From: Climacteris rufus
Taxonomy: Eukaryota; Chordata; Aves; Passeriformes; Climacteridae
Length of the DNA: 64,000 nucleotides
Assembly: GCA_013398175.1 (NCBI GenBank)
Contig: VZRZ01005134.1
Coordinates: 251,147-315,146, forward strand
Direction of reading: 5' to 3'
The notes beneath the pieces are model-generated. The model worked only from the letters and a program-made list of their open reading frames with translations. It did no database searches and was not told the DNA's origin. Within the stretch, counting starts at the first letter, position 1. Every line of letters begins with the position of its first letter. Shown here one piece after another: positions 11,468 to 23,544 of this stretch. A program made the translations under genes and the position numbers.

Positions 11468-13003
11468 ATTCTCCCTTTCTCTCCACATCAGCATGTTATG
11501 AAATTAAAAGGTTGGCAGTGATCCCAAGTGCTGTTATTTCAGGTAATAGATAAAACGTCCCTTTGCTCCCTGTCCCAGGATTCTTTTTAGACTTGGGTGC
11601 TACTCTAACACAGAGCATTTTACTCCAAGGAAACTCGGATTGCTCCTCAAATGTTGGTGTTATCTCAATCAGCAGGGGAAACTGAGGCACAGGGGAGAAC
11701 GTCCCCCCTACCGCTCCACTCTTCCTCCTAAAAACTACTTTTTAAACTGGGGTTGCTATCATGTTGTTAAAACAACACAGCATGTGTGAAACATTTCTGT
11801 AGATGGGGCATGATAGGAAAGAGCCTCCTCGTGGCTCACTGGTAGGTGTCTGAAAGGACTTTTTCAGGAGTGGAGGGTGACAAGGGCCAAGCTTTGGTTC
11901 ACTCCTACATCACCCCTTGCCTTCCAGCAGGAAAGCTCTGACTTCAAGAAGAGCCTGAAGAGAGGGTTTCCTGTCAGTAAGGGAGTCATTCCTCCTGTGT
12001 GTCTTTTAGCACCTGGTTCCTTCACCCCACATCTTCCTCCTCACAGAAATTCAGGGGGATTCTGAAAGCAGTAATTGGGTGGGCAGCTCTGTCTGGGGTT
12101 GTGTGCTCACCCCTGGGCAAACCATGAAATGGGATTTCTGATGCACCGTGTGCCTTCACCTATGGGGGTACCCCAGGTGAGACACCACAAACACCCTGGT
12201 GTCTCACCTCAGTCTCCCTGAAAAACCACATCTCAAGCAGAATTGATAAACTTTGGCAAATTCATTAACTTCATAATACACTGGTAGCAGATTTGGTTAT
12301 GTGTGCAAACAGGTGACACCTTCCAGGGAAAACAACATCAGCAGTGATACTAAACAGAAAAGATGGAGGTCATGTCTATAGCATGCAAAATAGAGGAGGA
12401 AAATGGGGCAGATAGGAAAACCCTCCAGGTGCACGGACTCTGCTGTCCGGATGAAAGTGGTGAAAGGTAGCTTGGAACATCACAGGTACTGTGCTCTACA
12501 GCACCATGGAGCATCTTCCAAAATTTATGTCATAAGTACTGACAGTGTTTGATAGGCACAATTACTATAATGCAGTCATCCCCAAGTAAACTTATTGCTA
12601 AAAGCTGCAGTATCACTTTTTGCAAGTAAGATGACGGAATGATTTATGGAGAACTCGTCAGCCCAGTGTTCCTAAAGCTGCAAATGAGCTTCGTCATGCT
12701 ATTATTTCTCTTCCCTTGTAAAAAGGATGCTGCTGTTTGTTTTTTTTTTCCCTTAATGCGTTTCAACTGGTCGTGAACAACTCAAAGGAAAACTAGGAAG
12801 GTAATTCCACAGCAGAAGGGACAACACCAACAGATTTCAAAGGGCAAAATCGGATTGGATCATTTAAAGGGCAGGCTTAGACCTCCTGGCGAAAGACAGC
12901 TAGCGGCCTACCACAAAATGAGCGAGCACTGGTTCATGGAAAACCCACTCAGCATCCTACAGGCTTTGCACAGCTGGGTGTACAGCGGGGGCGTGGGGCG
13001 CGC

Positions 13004-13153
13004 TCAGTCCTCGGCCGCGCAGCCCAGCAGCTCGGACCGCAGGGTGATGCGGCCGTACCACGACCAGGGCAGGATGCGCACGTGCCGGGCGTAGATGGGC
13101 GGCTCGATGACGTTCTTGCGGTGCGTGTCGTTGTCAAAGTTCCCCTGGAACAC
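13004..13153 (-). CDS. EDIL3: EDIL3 terminal coding exon: C-terminal part of discoidin domain C2
   Basis: The last 49 codons plus TGA (13006-13004). The exon starts VFQGNFDNDTHRKN, continues EPPIYARHVRILPWSWYGR and ends LRSELLGCAAED. It pairs with the C1 exon at 61966-62110, which starts VFRGN and ends LLGCEL. The final LLGC cysteine should close the C2 disulfide, leaving a four-residue tail (AAED), typical of EDIL3 in length. The acceptor CCCCGCAG follows a short pyrimidine run (AG at 13155-13154). 48 of 49 codons end in G or C, TTT being the exception, and the exon is a local CpG cluster of about 20 CpG in 150 bases. An N-D-T sequon is present. Confidence 0.96.
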   Translation of the reverse strand: MFQGNFDNDTHRKNVIEPPIYARHVRILPWSWYGRITLRSELLGCAAED

Positions 13154-13275
13154 CTGCGGGGAAGCAACGGGGACAGTGAGAGCGCCTGGCCGCGGGGAAG
13201 ATCGGCTGTCCCCGCCTCCACGCTGGGGTTTTATCGCTGGGACACGCGACCGGAGCTTTGCGCTGGCAAAGAGAA

Positions 13276-13472
13276 GGTTTAGAGGAGGTATCAGGAAGAG
13301 AGTCTTGGCTATGAGGGTGGGCAGGCCCTGGCATGGGGTGCCCAGAGAAGCTGAGCTGCCCCTGGATCCCTGGAAGTGTCCAAGGCCAGGTTGGATGGGG
13401 CTTGGAGCACCCTGGAATAGTGGAAGGTGTCCCTGCCCATGGCAGTGGCGCTGGACCCTAAGGTCCCTTCTG
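13276..13472 (+). mobile_element. CR1 LINE fragment, 3' end, near last-exon acceptor
   Basis: Contains the ATCAGGAAGAGAGTCTTGGC, GTGCCCAGAGAAGCTGAGCT and GTCCAAGGCCAGGTTGGATG blocks and ends at AAGGTCCCTTCTG without the ATTCTRTG tail. It is antisense to EDIL3 and begins about 120 nt from the last exon's acceptor. Confidence 0.87.
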
Positions 13473-16142
13473 TTGCCTTACTTTTTGCTGTTAAAAATAA
13501 CTAGTTCCATAGTAGCTAGTTCTCAAGGTTATTGTTCTGCAAACATAGCCATGTTATTGTAGAACTATCTTATCAATGTATTCCTTTCCCATGGACACAG
13601 ATCTTTGATGGACATTTTCTTTGACCACTGTAGTTGAAGGAGGAAGAACTGATTTCCTCCAATGAATAGTGATTTCTAAAAGGGTATTTAAGAATAAAGA
13701 AGGTGGGTCCCCCTCCTTCCTTCCTTTCCTCTGAACTTGAACACAGCTGTCTCTGGCTCTTCTTTCTGCGCCTCCAGCATTCCAGCAGCGTTACCCTTCC
13801 AACCCAAACCTGTGATTCCATGCACCGGTGCTGCAAAGAGCCCCTGCCTTTGCTAAGACCTTGTGATTTCATGGCATGCAATGACACCCTCAGCCCCAGT
13901 GCAGGTAGAGCCAAAGCTTAACCTGCTGTTCTGCCAGGGCCACTCTCTGAAAGTTACACAAAAATCATTAACATTTAAAAAATTAAATGTCTTTTTGCCT
14001 GGCATTTGTACCATCTCAAATTAATCCCGTGAGATCCTGTTATTGTTTCCGAGAAAATAACATTAATATTTAAAGCTGGGAATTTTTATTGTATCTTATG
14101 AATGTAGCTGGGATGCAACTCTATAAACCCTTGTAAAGTCAGTGATTATCAAGGATATTATTTTCTCATGTCAAAAAAAAGTCAGCAGATGAATTAAGGG
14201 CATTGGGTTGTGATCAAAATAAAAAAGCCTAGCTCAGTACAGTGCATTTATGATCTTATTTCCTCTAGTATTGGTTAACCAACACATAAGTGAGTTCTCA
14301 AGCTTCTATCTGTGATAAATCAGTGCTGTATTTTTCCCCTGCCAGCCACTATTTAAATTCAAAGGCCACAGCACCAATTTTTGGCAAAATGATCAGATTA
14401 TCCCCTTGGGTTATTTTCAGTTTTTATGGGAAATGTTCATTCTCTTAAAATGTCAGCCAATTCACTTCTCATTTGTAAAAACTGAACCTGATGGCTTTTC
14501 GACTTGAAATGAATGACTGTCGTTTGCATCATGCAGAGAAGAATATGGACCTCCTGCAGATGTGCTTATATGACTGAATTAATGCAGAATTACAAGTTTC
14601 CTGGAAGCTTTTGGGAAAATATCAGAGGTTGAGTTGTGAGGTGGCTGATCTACTATTTTAGCCCTTCACCTGGCTCCTTTGTGACATGTTTACCAAGCTT
14701 TTTGGTCTCTGTGCTGCACCTCTTTGGATTTTGGAAGCTTCTCTCCAGTCCTATCCTTTTAGCACCTCAAATGAAATCTGTGCCCTCCCCAGGTGATGCT
14801 CTTTTACAAGTGATGAGCTCCCCCTCTCCTCTGGTATCACACAGAGAGGTGGGAGTTCTGAGAGATGGAAAAAATGGCAGAGAGAAAATACACAAAATAT
14901 TGTTGTTGTGAGTCTAAGTTTAAAATAATGTATTTACCACAGGGAAAGTTGCTTGCTGCCCAAGTGTTGATGCCTAAATCAGCAGGAGCTTGGGCTAACA
15001 AGCTTACACCTGAAGTCCATTCTCATTTGTAGCATACAACAACAGGCTCATTACTGAAATCACAGAGTGGCACCCCCCAACACCCAAAATGCAGCAAGGA
15101 AAGCTTAAATGTGTTGGTTTGTTTTCTTTTGGTTTTTTTCAAACTTGACTTCTTGTGCATATATGTGATAGATCTCTTGATATTTTTTACCAAGCCAGAT
15201 GATAAGTAATGCAGACAGCTCTGGCTGCAGAACTACTGGGAAATTATTTTATTTGCTGCTTCATTCTTCCTATGGAAGATGCACTTCAAAGATAACATTT
15301 AAATGAAGGCTTAGAAAAAAAAAAGAAAGTTGTTTACCAGAAGAACCTTTCTACAGGCCCAGTATTCATATCTGCACATAGATATGCAAAATAAATAAAA
15401 TTATGTGATGCAAAACCAGCAACAAGTACAGCTGAAGGAGGGAGGATTATGTCATTTACTTACAGCAGGAAAACAAGAATTACATTTCATTTTTAACTCA
15501 TACATGATTTCATTATCACTTGAAGTCAAACTTATCTGTTTCAGAGGTTATTTTATGCAAATACGAAATACACTTTCCCTCAAAATCCCTCAAAATTCAA
15601 GATCTAGTTTCAAAAAATTAAGTAAACATGCTAGATCAGAAAAAAATATTTAGGGAAATAAATTTATCAGAAAGTGAGGGAAGTTTTGTCAGCATCCACA
15701 AATGTGACCTGAATGAAATATAACATCCTAAAAGGAATTTACTGTTCTTTTTTCTGGGGCCCCATAGTAAATTTCTTATGGGAAACACATATTCTTTCTC
15801 ACTCTTCATTTTGCTTTAGCCTCAATTCACTAACGGAGTGAAGGAATTTGGGAAGAACAGGGAGGACAAAGGACAAAACCTGTACTTCTGACTCACCAGT
15901 ACCAAAAAAAAGAAGTTATTTCTGTAACTAAGAGCAATCCTTCTTTACATACCTGTTGCTTTATACCCAGTCAAGGCTAAATAAACCACCTAAGAAATTA
16001 AAAACTGGAACAGCTGGTAGCCCCCAGTGACCACTCCTCACATTTGTTTCTGAGCAGTTTTCTTCAGGATACCTCTGAAGACTGCAAGGATTTGTTAGCA
16101 TTTGAGAAGCTGATGTTGGCATTACAATATATTGCTCTATGT

Positions 16143-16163
16143 AAAAAAAAAAAAAAAAAAAAA
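16143..16163. repeat. A21 homopolymer
   Basis: Twenty-one uninterrupted A residues in the last intron. No retroposed gene, poly(A) signal or target duplication is evident next to it. Confidence 0.9.
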
Positions 16164-19100
16164 TTCCCAGGGAGCAAAAAACCCCAAGTTGTTTGGAGCT
16201 CAAGAAATAAAGACCAGAATGGAAGTTACCCTTGTGCACATCTTCACTTTGAGCTCTGGGTGGGTGCAGACCCGTTCCTGCCCCATCCCAAACAGCAAAT
16301 ACACAGAGAGAAGCAGCAAGAAGAGCATTCTTTTGGGAGTTATTAAACAGATAAGTCTCTTCAGTCTGAAAGGAGATACTGTAGACGTCTGTAAAACCAA
16401 AAGTGTCATGGGGAAAATAAACAGCAGGCAATAGTGCAGCATGCCCTCAGCAGAGCCATGAGGGGACAAGCAGTGATAGCAGGGTTGTCCCCAGCCATCT
16501 AAAGGTCACAGTTCCCCTTTCAACACATAATTAAACTGTGCCACAGCTTCCACAGCCTTTAACCACTGCTAAAGATCAGATAAATTGAGGGGAAAAAGCA
16601 ACTGGGGCTATTAAGGACATGGGCAGAAAAAAAAAAAAATCCCAGAGGCTGAGAAAATGTACTAGGGAAGAATAACAACCCTACTTTTCCAGTTTTCTGG
16701 TCATCTGCTACAGGAAGCTCCCTCCTTTTCACAGAACTTCAGCCTCCCCACAACCTGTGGCTGCCACACTACAAGGTGCCTATTTTTTTTTGGGGAAAGT
16801 GGACAGGAAAGCTCCTGCTTTTTGACAGCCCTGTTGCAGAACGTTACAGGTTTTACAGTGGCTGTATCTATTTATGTCAGTCTGCATACTTAGAAGGTGT
16901 AACTCACTGAAATATTTACTCAGCAGCTCGAGCAATTTTACACATACAGACCCTCCACACCTATGTGTAGCTCCTCTCTAGCTCAGCCTCTCACAGCTGC
17001 TATTAAAGGAAAAAGGCAGGAAATGCATGCTGTTGTACTTTTAAAGGGTGGTAACTCAATTAATGATTATTTTATGTAAAAATAGAGTGAAAACCTGGAA
17101 AACAGGTACTGATATTCTCTGCCAAAAAGATTTCTGAAATATGCACAATTCCTGTTTATACTTGTGTCCAACCAGAATTTGAATGTCTCGACTTCAAACA
17201 TTCACTGAGATTTTTCAACAGATTTGCTGCATTAGCAGTAAATCCAAATAACGACAACATAAGTTGATTAGAATTTTTGAAAGAAAATGACTGTATGTTT
17301 TAAGACAGAATAACTTAGGAGAAGATTAGCAGCTTGGGGAAAGTGGAATTTCTCATCACTGATGTTTGATTTGCTCCAAACACAGAGATGGAAACCAGGC
17401 TTTAGGGCACATCCACAGGACCTATTAAAAGGTGGGTGCAGCAGGGAAGTTTGTGGAGCTGTGTCAAGTGGATGCTCATGGAGCATGGAAATTCAGGGAG
17501 CCTGATTCTCCACACAGAATCTTTCTGGATCTCATGTCTCACAGAAACTTTTATTAAATGGAAAGTCTTCATCATCCACAGCATTACTAGTTCCTGCTAT
17601 TGATGATAAAGGCTGAGGTGAGACCAGTAATCAGCCTTCTGAAGTCACTCTCTTGTCTGCTGTACCTTAACTGTGTTTTTCACACTGAAAAGAATTATTT
17701 TAAACATGTTATTTCATGGAGCACTTAATCCTGCTCATATTAGAGGAAGAATATTTTATGAAGCATATTTTACAAAGGATATCTAGGCATGGCTCCCGTT
17801 TGGAGTTTGCTTCAGTGCAGAACATCTCAGTGTTTGGAAAAATAAAGAGGGCACATCCATGTGTTTGTGTGCATGTGCATTTTTGAAGTGATTAAGAGGA
17901 GAAAAAGCCATTCTTTCTCTCAGTTACTATACATAAAGCATACATATCATATAGATGTATATGAATTACATGACATTTAATATTTCTTCAGGTTCAGAGT
18001 AGGTACAGGCAGATAAAAATTTTAAACTTGTGAAACATGCTATCACATTCTTACTATCTTTCCCACTTGATGCTACTAAAATGGGAATGTAGTTCACTGT
18101 GTGTAGTTCAGAGGAGGTTCAAAGCCAAAAAGAGAAGTATTTTGAAGACCAACCTCCCTCCAGAAATGCTTATAGAAATTCAAGGTAGATTGTTAATAAC
18201 AGCATTTTTTCTTCCCCCAGCTCTTGGTGTGGCATGAAGGAAGGAAATGTGTGCTGAAGACACACCTAAAATGACTACAGCTAGATCTTCATCTGACACA
18301 AATCATGATAATTCACTGAAAGTAATGGAAGTCACGCATAATTTAAACCAGTGCAGGAAAAAAATGTCACTTAGATTAGAAGTTACAAAGATTATTGCAA
18401 ATAGTAGTATTAAATAATAATAATTTAAGTAATATTACTCAAAAGAAGTTCATTATCTCTGCCAAGTATGAAGATTACATGTAGGAATTGAATCTATCAG
18501 TGTAAACCAGATATTATAATAATTAAACACTTTCAGAAAAACCATTAGCAAATCTAGCAGAAAGATTTTTAACATGACATGATCCAACTATTCTTTGATA
18601 AGTAGGTTCTTATCTTCCCTCACCCTGGCAATAGACTGTACATTCAAAAGCACATAAATTATAACTAGTTCATCATTTTGTGCACAAACCCAGTGGCCAT
18701 TTGCATACTGGATGGTGTCTACCTGCAGTTAATTGCACTGCTGATGGCTGGTGATGACTGACAGTGCTGCAGACTGCCAGACTCCTTTAGGCTACTTTCA
18801 AACATTCTCATCTTCCTGCAAAAAACAGCCTCTGAAATGCCATTTGACACTGCAGCTGGCCACTACAGCAGGCTGTGCAATTTATAAATCACATGTGGAA
18901 TGTGATTAAAAAAAAAAAAAAAGGAAAAGGTCAGATTTGGTTTGGACGTACTCAGCTTTGGAGGCACAGTGAGCTACTGACCTCTAGTTGAGAAAAACAA
19001 GATAGCTATTAGCTCTGGTCCCGTTTCTAAAATATATTTTCTTCCTGCGTGCCAGCCTGCAATGTAATTTATTTTGCTTCTGGAAGGCAAAAGGTAAAGC

Positions 19101-22100
19101 TTTCATATTTTTCCAGGCAACCCATTCAAACTATTTAAAATGAATGACAAAGGCTTCATTTTCTAATGACATGATTTCTTTTTTTGTACCCCCGGTAACT
19201 TTTTGTCTGCACTCACAGAAATTCAGCACAGATGTGAAATGAGATGAGTGGCCATTAAAATAGCAGGAGCTGCAGGAGATATTGTTCTGGGAACAGCTAT
19301 TCCATTTGAAATGGTGCAAAGAAGAAAAGTGGACACTCCATTTCCTTTTCTCTGAACCACTGTTTTGTTATGGATTGATCAAAGATACAGTCTGCACACA
19401 GTATGCAAGACACAATAATCTGTGTACAAATTTATATATATAATACAATATACTGTGTTGTATAAAACATAATACAAGAGACCAATATTTTTCTCCTTTG
19501 TAAATTAACTTCAAAAATGATGAAGAGGGACAAGTGCACAGCCTCAGGAATTCACTGAGGTCTGCTGATATGTTAGGACTCATCCTGTAAACAGATGAAT
19601 ATCTCAGCACCAAACAGGATTAAGTTCTCAGCTCTTACCCAAATGCATTATAAAGTCACAATATTAATCCACAAATCATTATGACCAGCCTGCTAATAAC
19701 TGCTAATAATTTTTGTGTCTGGGACTCTAAAAGTTACTTTTTCTCTCTCATCCTGTCCTCCCTTCCCTGAAATGTTTTGGAGCCATGTTTCTCCCAAAGT
19801 TTGAATGATTATACAAGGATCACAGGATGAGTATAGGATGAATAAATCACCTGCAGAAGAAATAAGAAATCTGTGTTCTATCTTTCATAGAACAAATCAA
19901 GATGTTCAGTTAACAATTAGAACCAATGAGAGTAAAATATGAATAATTTATGCTTGCTGCTGTTGATAGTTGTTGGTACCTTTCACCTCTCTTCTGTACC
20001 TCCTGGATACAGATATAATATTGAATTGAAATTTCACTTTGTTGTAAAAACTTGGTTTCTTTTACAGAGTTCTTGCATTTGGGAACAAATCTTGTTTTTT
20101 GCTTTAAGCTAAAGAAATTATTGTGGATCCTGTGCAAAGGTGATAATGTCAGACAGGACCAATGGTGCTATTTCTCTCCTGTTCCTCATGGATGAAGTAC
20201 AGCATTGCTTTTTCTCCTTCTCTTTTTGTTTTTTTTTATTTATATTTTTGTTGTCCAGTGCACACAGGCCAGGATTTCTGGTGCTGTGAACACTCAGTGG
20301 ACAAATCCCATGGGACCACACTGCACCACACACACCCAGCTGGAGTGGTGACCAGGAGTTTGGTGTCAAAAAGGTTTACTGGGTGACTCCACCGCTCTGG
20401 CCAAAGAGATTTATGTATTCTCAGTAATGAAATGGATGATGTACATTGATTTACTTGCTAAAAGCACAGGTGTAGCCAAGCTTTTCCCATTTTGAAAGGT
20501 GGGATCAAAATTCAGAGTGATCTTGACAAGCTGGAGAAAGATCAATGCTGCAATTCAATAATGATGAGCCAAACCCTAGGAAGTCATTGCCAGTGTCACA
20601 GGTGATGGAGAATGGAGAATGATGGAGCAGGCAGCAGTTCTGTGGTAAAGATTCCACACTTCAGGAAAAGCTACTCCAATCAGAACACAAAAAAATGATC
20701 TAAAGTTAAGAAAATATACCCTTTGAGGGAAGACTGAGAGAGCCAAGATTAATTTTTCCCCAAGAAGAAACTGTGAAGAAATATGTTGAAGTACTCCAAA
20801 TAAACCCAATTGGAAAAATGAGGATAAAATCAGGTTTTTGTGTCCTCTGAGGAAAGTGTGGGTGTATTGCAGCAAGGGGGATAAGCCACCTTTCCACCTC
20901 AGAGGACATTTAAACTCTGGAATTGGCTGTTTATATGGTAGAATTTACATCACCATCTGTTTCTTTGAACATATTAAACAATAATCTGATGGAGAATGGT
21001 ACAGCCTTGCATGAGGCCGAGGGCAGGTGAATGAAGTCAGTCTTAGCTCTAAAATTTAACTGGCTGCATCCACTCCAGGGTGACAGGAAGGGCCTTGGGG
21101 GTCCTTGAATCCCCTTTTCATTTGAGAAGACCTCAGAGGTCATGGGAGGAGAGGAGCACAGTGTCTTTGCAGGTCAAGAGGTGCATGTGCTGCCTTGAGA
21201 TCCTTTCCAGTCCTACCTCCTGTAAAATTTTGCCAAGTTCACCGACTTCTGGAAAGTCAGACTCTGTCATCAGACTTTTGACTTTCTCAGATGTTTGTGA
21301 TACGGGAAAAAAAAATTACAGATATTTTAGTTTGATGTTTGTGTACTGAGATCTAGACTCCCATCAAGTGAACCTGTTTATTTTGTACAAATTTAGATAC
21401 AGAAATTCTAACTTCTAACTCACAGTGGAGTGCACTTGTTGTTATTCTGTTTTAATTGGGCTCAATTTGTTAAATAATCATAATAATATGCATCTAGTTT
21501 ATTCTTAGGGGTGTTAATTAATACCGGATGTGATGTGTTTAAATGAGACAATGATTAAGTTTTCCATTGTTGCTAATGGAATATGCATATAGCAATTAGC
21601 AGTCCAGCTGATGATGAAAACAAAAGGAATTTAATTGCTTTGGCCAATGGCACAAACAAGTGTAGACTGGAGCAGTTGCTTTAAATCAGAGTGCATTTTC
21701 TTTTAGATTTGCTGTTACTGTGTCATCACCAGAGACTCTAACCCATGTTCTCCTCTGCAATAAAATGAATGCAATAGTTCACAACAGAAGTTAGGCTTGG
21801 AGAAGATATTTCTTTCACAGCAGAACTTTTCCTCCTCTTTTTAAATGCCAGGGATTTAAAACAGGATGTGTACAAGGTACTGAAGTGACCATCTGTCACT
21901 TATATTGAATGCATTTATGGTATGCCTGTGAAAGCTGAGTTGTTTGTTTACAATTTTTATCTGGCAACCATTTATACCAGACACATCCATAATCCCAGGT
22001 GTCAGAACCTGCGGGGTCAGGTGGCTAAACCAACTGATTTTGTTTTCCCTACCTAAAATCCTTTAAAATTTCACAGGGGAAAAATATGAGTGCGAGTTAA

Positions 22101-23295
22101 AGCCACAGTGAACTGACATTTGAGGTTTAAGAGTGGGACTTCACAGTGTCCTCTTTGGATAACATAGCCTGACAATGCAGACACAGACATACAGGTAACT
22201 ATATAAATTTAATCCCCAGGACATTCCCCTCACAAACGACTTTTAATCAACCATTTAAAATCAGTGAAATTTAGGAGTTGCTGTTGTCTAACTCCTCGTC
22301 ATTAGATCTCCCTGTACACATAAAACATGTCAATACATTTCAAAACTTTTCTCAGTACTTAAAAAAAAATAATTTAACTGACCTATGTGAAGGATATGAT
22401 ATTTTTCCTAAAGAATTTTTATTTATACTAAAAAATGTAAGTGCAAGTGTGAGTATTTATCACCCTGAATACAGATTTGAGATGTTGTCAGACACATCAG
22501 CCATCTGGTATTTCAATAAATTTATCTTTTGTTTCAATCATACATAACCCCACTAAGACATTTAATAAATAATTCACATTTTGTCATCTTGCTTCACATT
22601 TCCCTAAGCGATGCACATGCTGTAATAATTTTCTTAACAGACATTATTATGAATTCAGGTATTTGCAGCATAAAAGTGTTATACAGTTTAAAGGAAAGGC
22701 ATAATGAATAACGAGAGAAAAGTTAAGTGTTTCCAGGTAAATCAATCAGCAAACCCAAACTTTCCCTATGCCTCTCATTAAACATTTGCAGAGGAAGTTG
22801 TGAAACTTTTTTTATGTTTCATATTCATTTTATAGTGTAATAAAAGTAATATTTGCAATGGGTATTTGAAACCCTAGCCATTAATTTCCAGAAAAAGAAA
22901 ATCTGTCCAAAATGGCTAGGTAACAAGGATGTGCTTCATAGCAAATCACTGAAAATAGTCCATACTTACCAAAATATGCACTGAAACACTGGTTTTGAAT
23001 ATACAAATACACTGCTATTTATACACCTTCTCCTCTACATTAAATAAAGAAATAATTCCGATTAATGGAGAACCATAAAGTTTTATGCCCCATATTTAAT
23101 AGCTTTAAATCAGGTGCATGGCACTGATAGGTGTGATATTACTGCCCTGTGAATGCCACTGTGTTATACGACTCTTTTATTCACTTTTGCTTCAACCTGT
23201 GGGATCCCATGCATATGGAACCCCATGAAATAATCCACAGACTTTTCTCACTGCTGTTACTGCAACCACAATACTGATTTTTCTCTTGGCTTTAC

Positions 23296-23451
23296 CTTAT
23301 CCTTCTTCTGTTTCTCATCCTGGTATATTTTCCAGTGCTCCCCATCGTTGCTGTAGGCAAGCTTGTAGGACCCCACGAACTGGACATGGCCAAAATCTTT
23401 AGCTCCTTGGGTAATTATCCCAGTGATTTTTGTAGGGATGAGCAGGTCAAT
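23296..23451 (-). CDS. EDIL3: EDIL3 coding exon: middle of discoidin domain C2
   Basis: This exon is 156 nt (52 codons, phase 0 at both ends), exactly the length and phase of its C1 counterpart at 63188-63343. It reads IDLLIPTKITGIITQGAK, DFGHVQFVGSYK, LAYSNDGEHW and ends QKKDK. The acceptor is CTGTTTAG before ATT (AG at 23453-23452) and the donor is AAG followed by GTAAAG (GT at 23295-23294). The exon sits alone between a 32.9-kb intron and a 10.1-kb intron. An unusual simple-repeat tract (23467-23544) lies immediately on its acceptor side. About 31 of 52 third positions are G or C. No frameshift or stop interrupts it. Confidence 0.95.
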
Positions 23452-23466
23452 CTAAACAGGACAGTT

Positions 23467-23544
23467 TAAAATAAAATAAAATAAAAATTAAAAACAAACT
23501 AAACCAACCAGCCAACCAACCAACCAAATAAATAAATAATAAAC
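23467..23544. repeat. Low-complexity tract (AAAAT)n / (CCAA)n / (AAAT)n by a splice acceptor
   Basis: Successive short tandem runs of AAAAT, CCAA and AAAT. On the transcript strand this is a T/G-rich tract (TTGG and TTTTA units) ending only about 15 nt before the acceptor AG of the exon at 23451, so it overlaps the polypyrimidine and branch-point zone. Confidence 0.9.

Larger units (their letters stand above)
9262..13003 (-). other. EDIL3: Putative EDIL3 3' UTR
   Basis: About 3.7 kb follow the stop codon on the minus strand without recognisable interspersed repeats until an AATAAA at 9285-9280. That lack of CR1 copies, the two UGUAUAUA motifs, the AUUUA motifs near 11040-11066 and a poly(A) signal with a GT-rich stretch beyond it fit a long UTR. 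EDIL3 transcripts are known to have multi-kilobase 3' UTRs. An earlier cleavage site is possible, for example at the AATAAA at 9628-9623, so the lower boundary is inferred. No intron could be discerned. Confidence 0.5.
13154..23295 (-). other. EDIL3: EDIL3 last intron (10.1 kb)
   Basis: Bounded by the donor AAG|GTAAAG at 23295 and the acceptor CCCCGCAG at 13154. It contains a CR1 copy close to the acceptor (13276-13472), an A21 run (16143-16163) and otherwise apparently unique AT-rich sequence. No exon-like open frame with splice sites and no RNA gene was seen. The block 21511-21650 is motif-rich and described in the findings. Confidence 0.9.

Noticed and set aside
13095..13562. 155-codon plus-strand open frame
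   Set aside because: It is antisense to the last EDIL3 exon and then runs into a CR1 fragment. The GC-rich exon lacks stops on both strands.
16143..16163. A21 tract as the poly(A) tail of a processed pseudogene
   Set aside because: No gene-like sequence, poly(A) signal or target duplication precedes it; a slippage homopolymer is simpler.
15961..16431. 156-codon minus-strand open frame containing a phenylalanine run
   Set aside because: The run comes from the A21 homopolymer. There are no splice sites consistent with an EDIL3 exon and no recognisable family.
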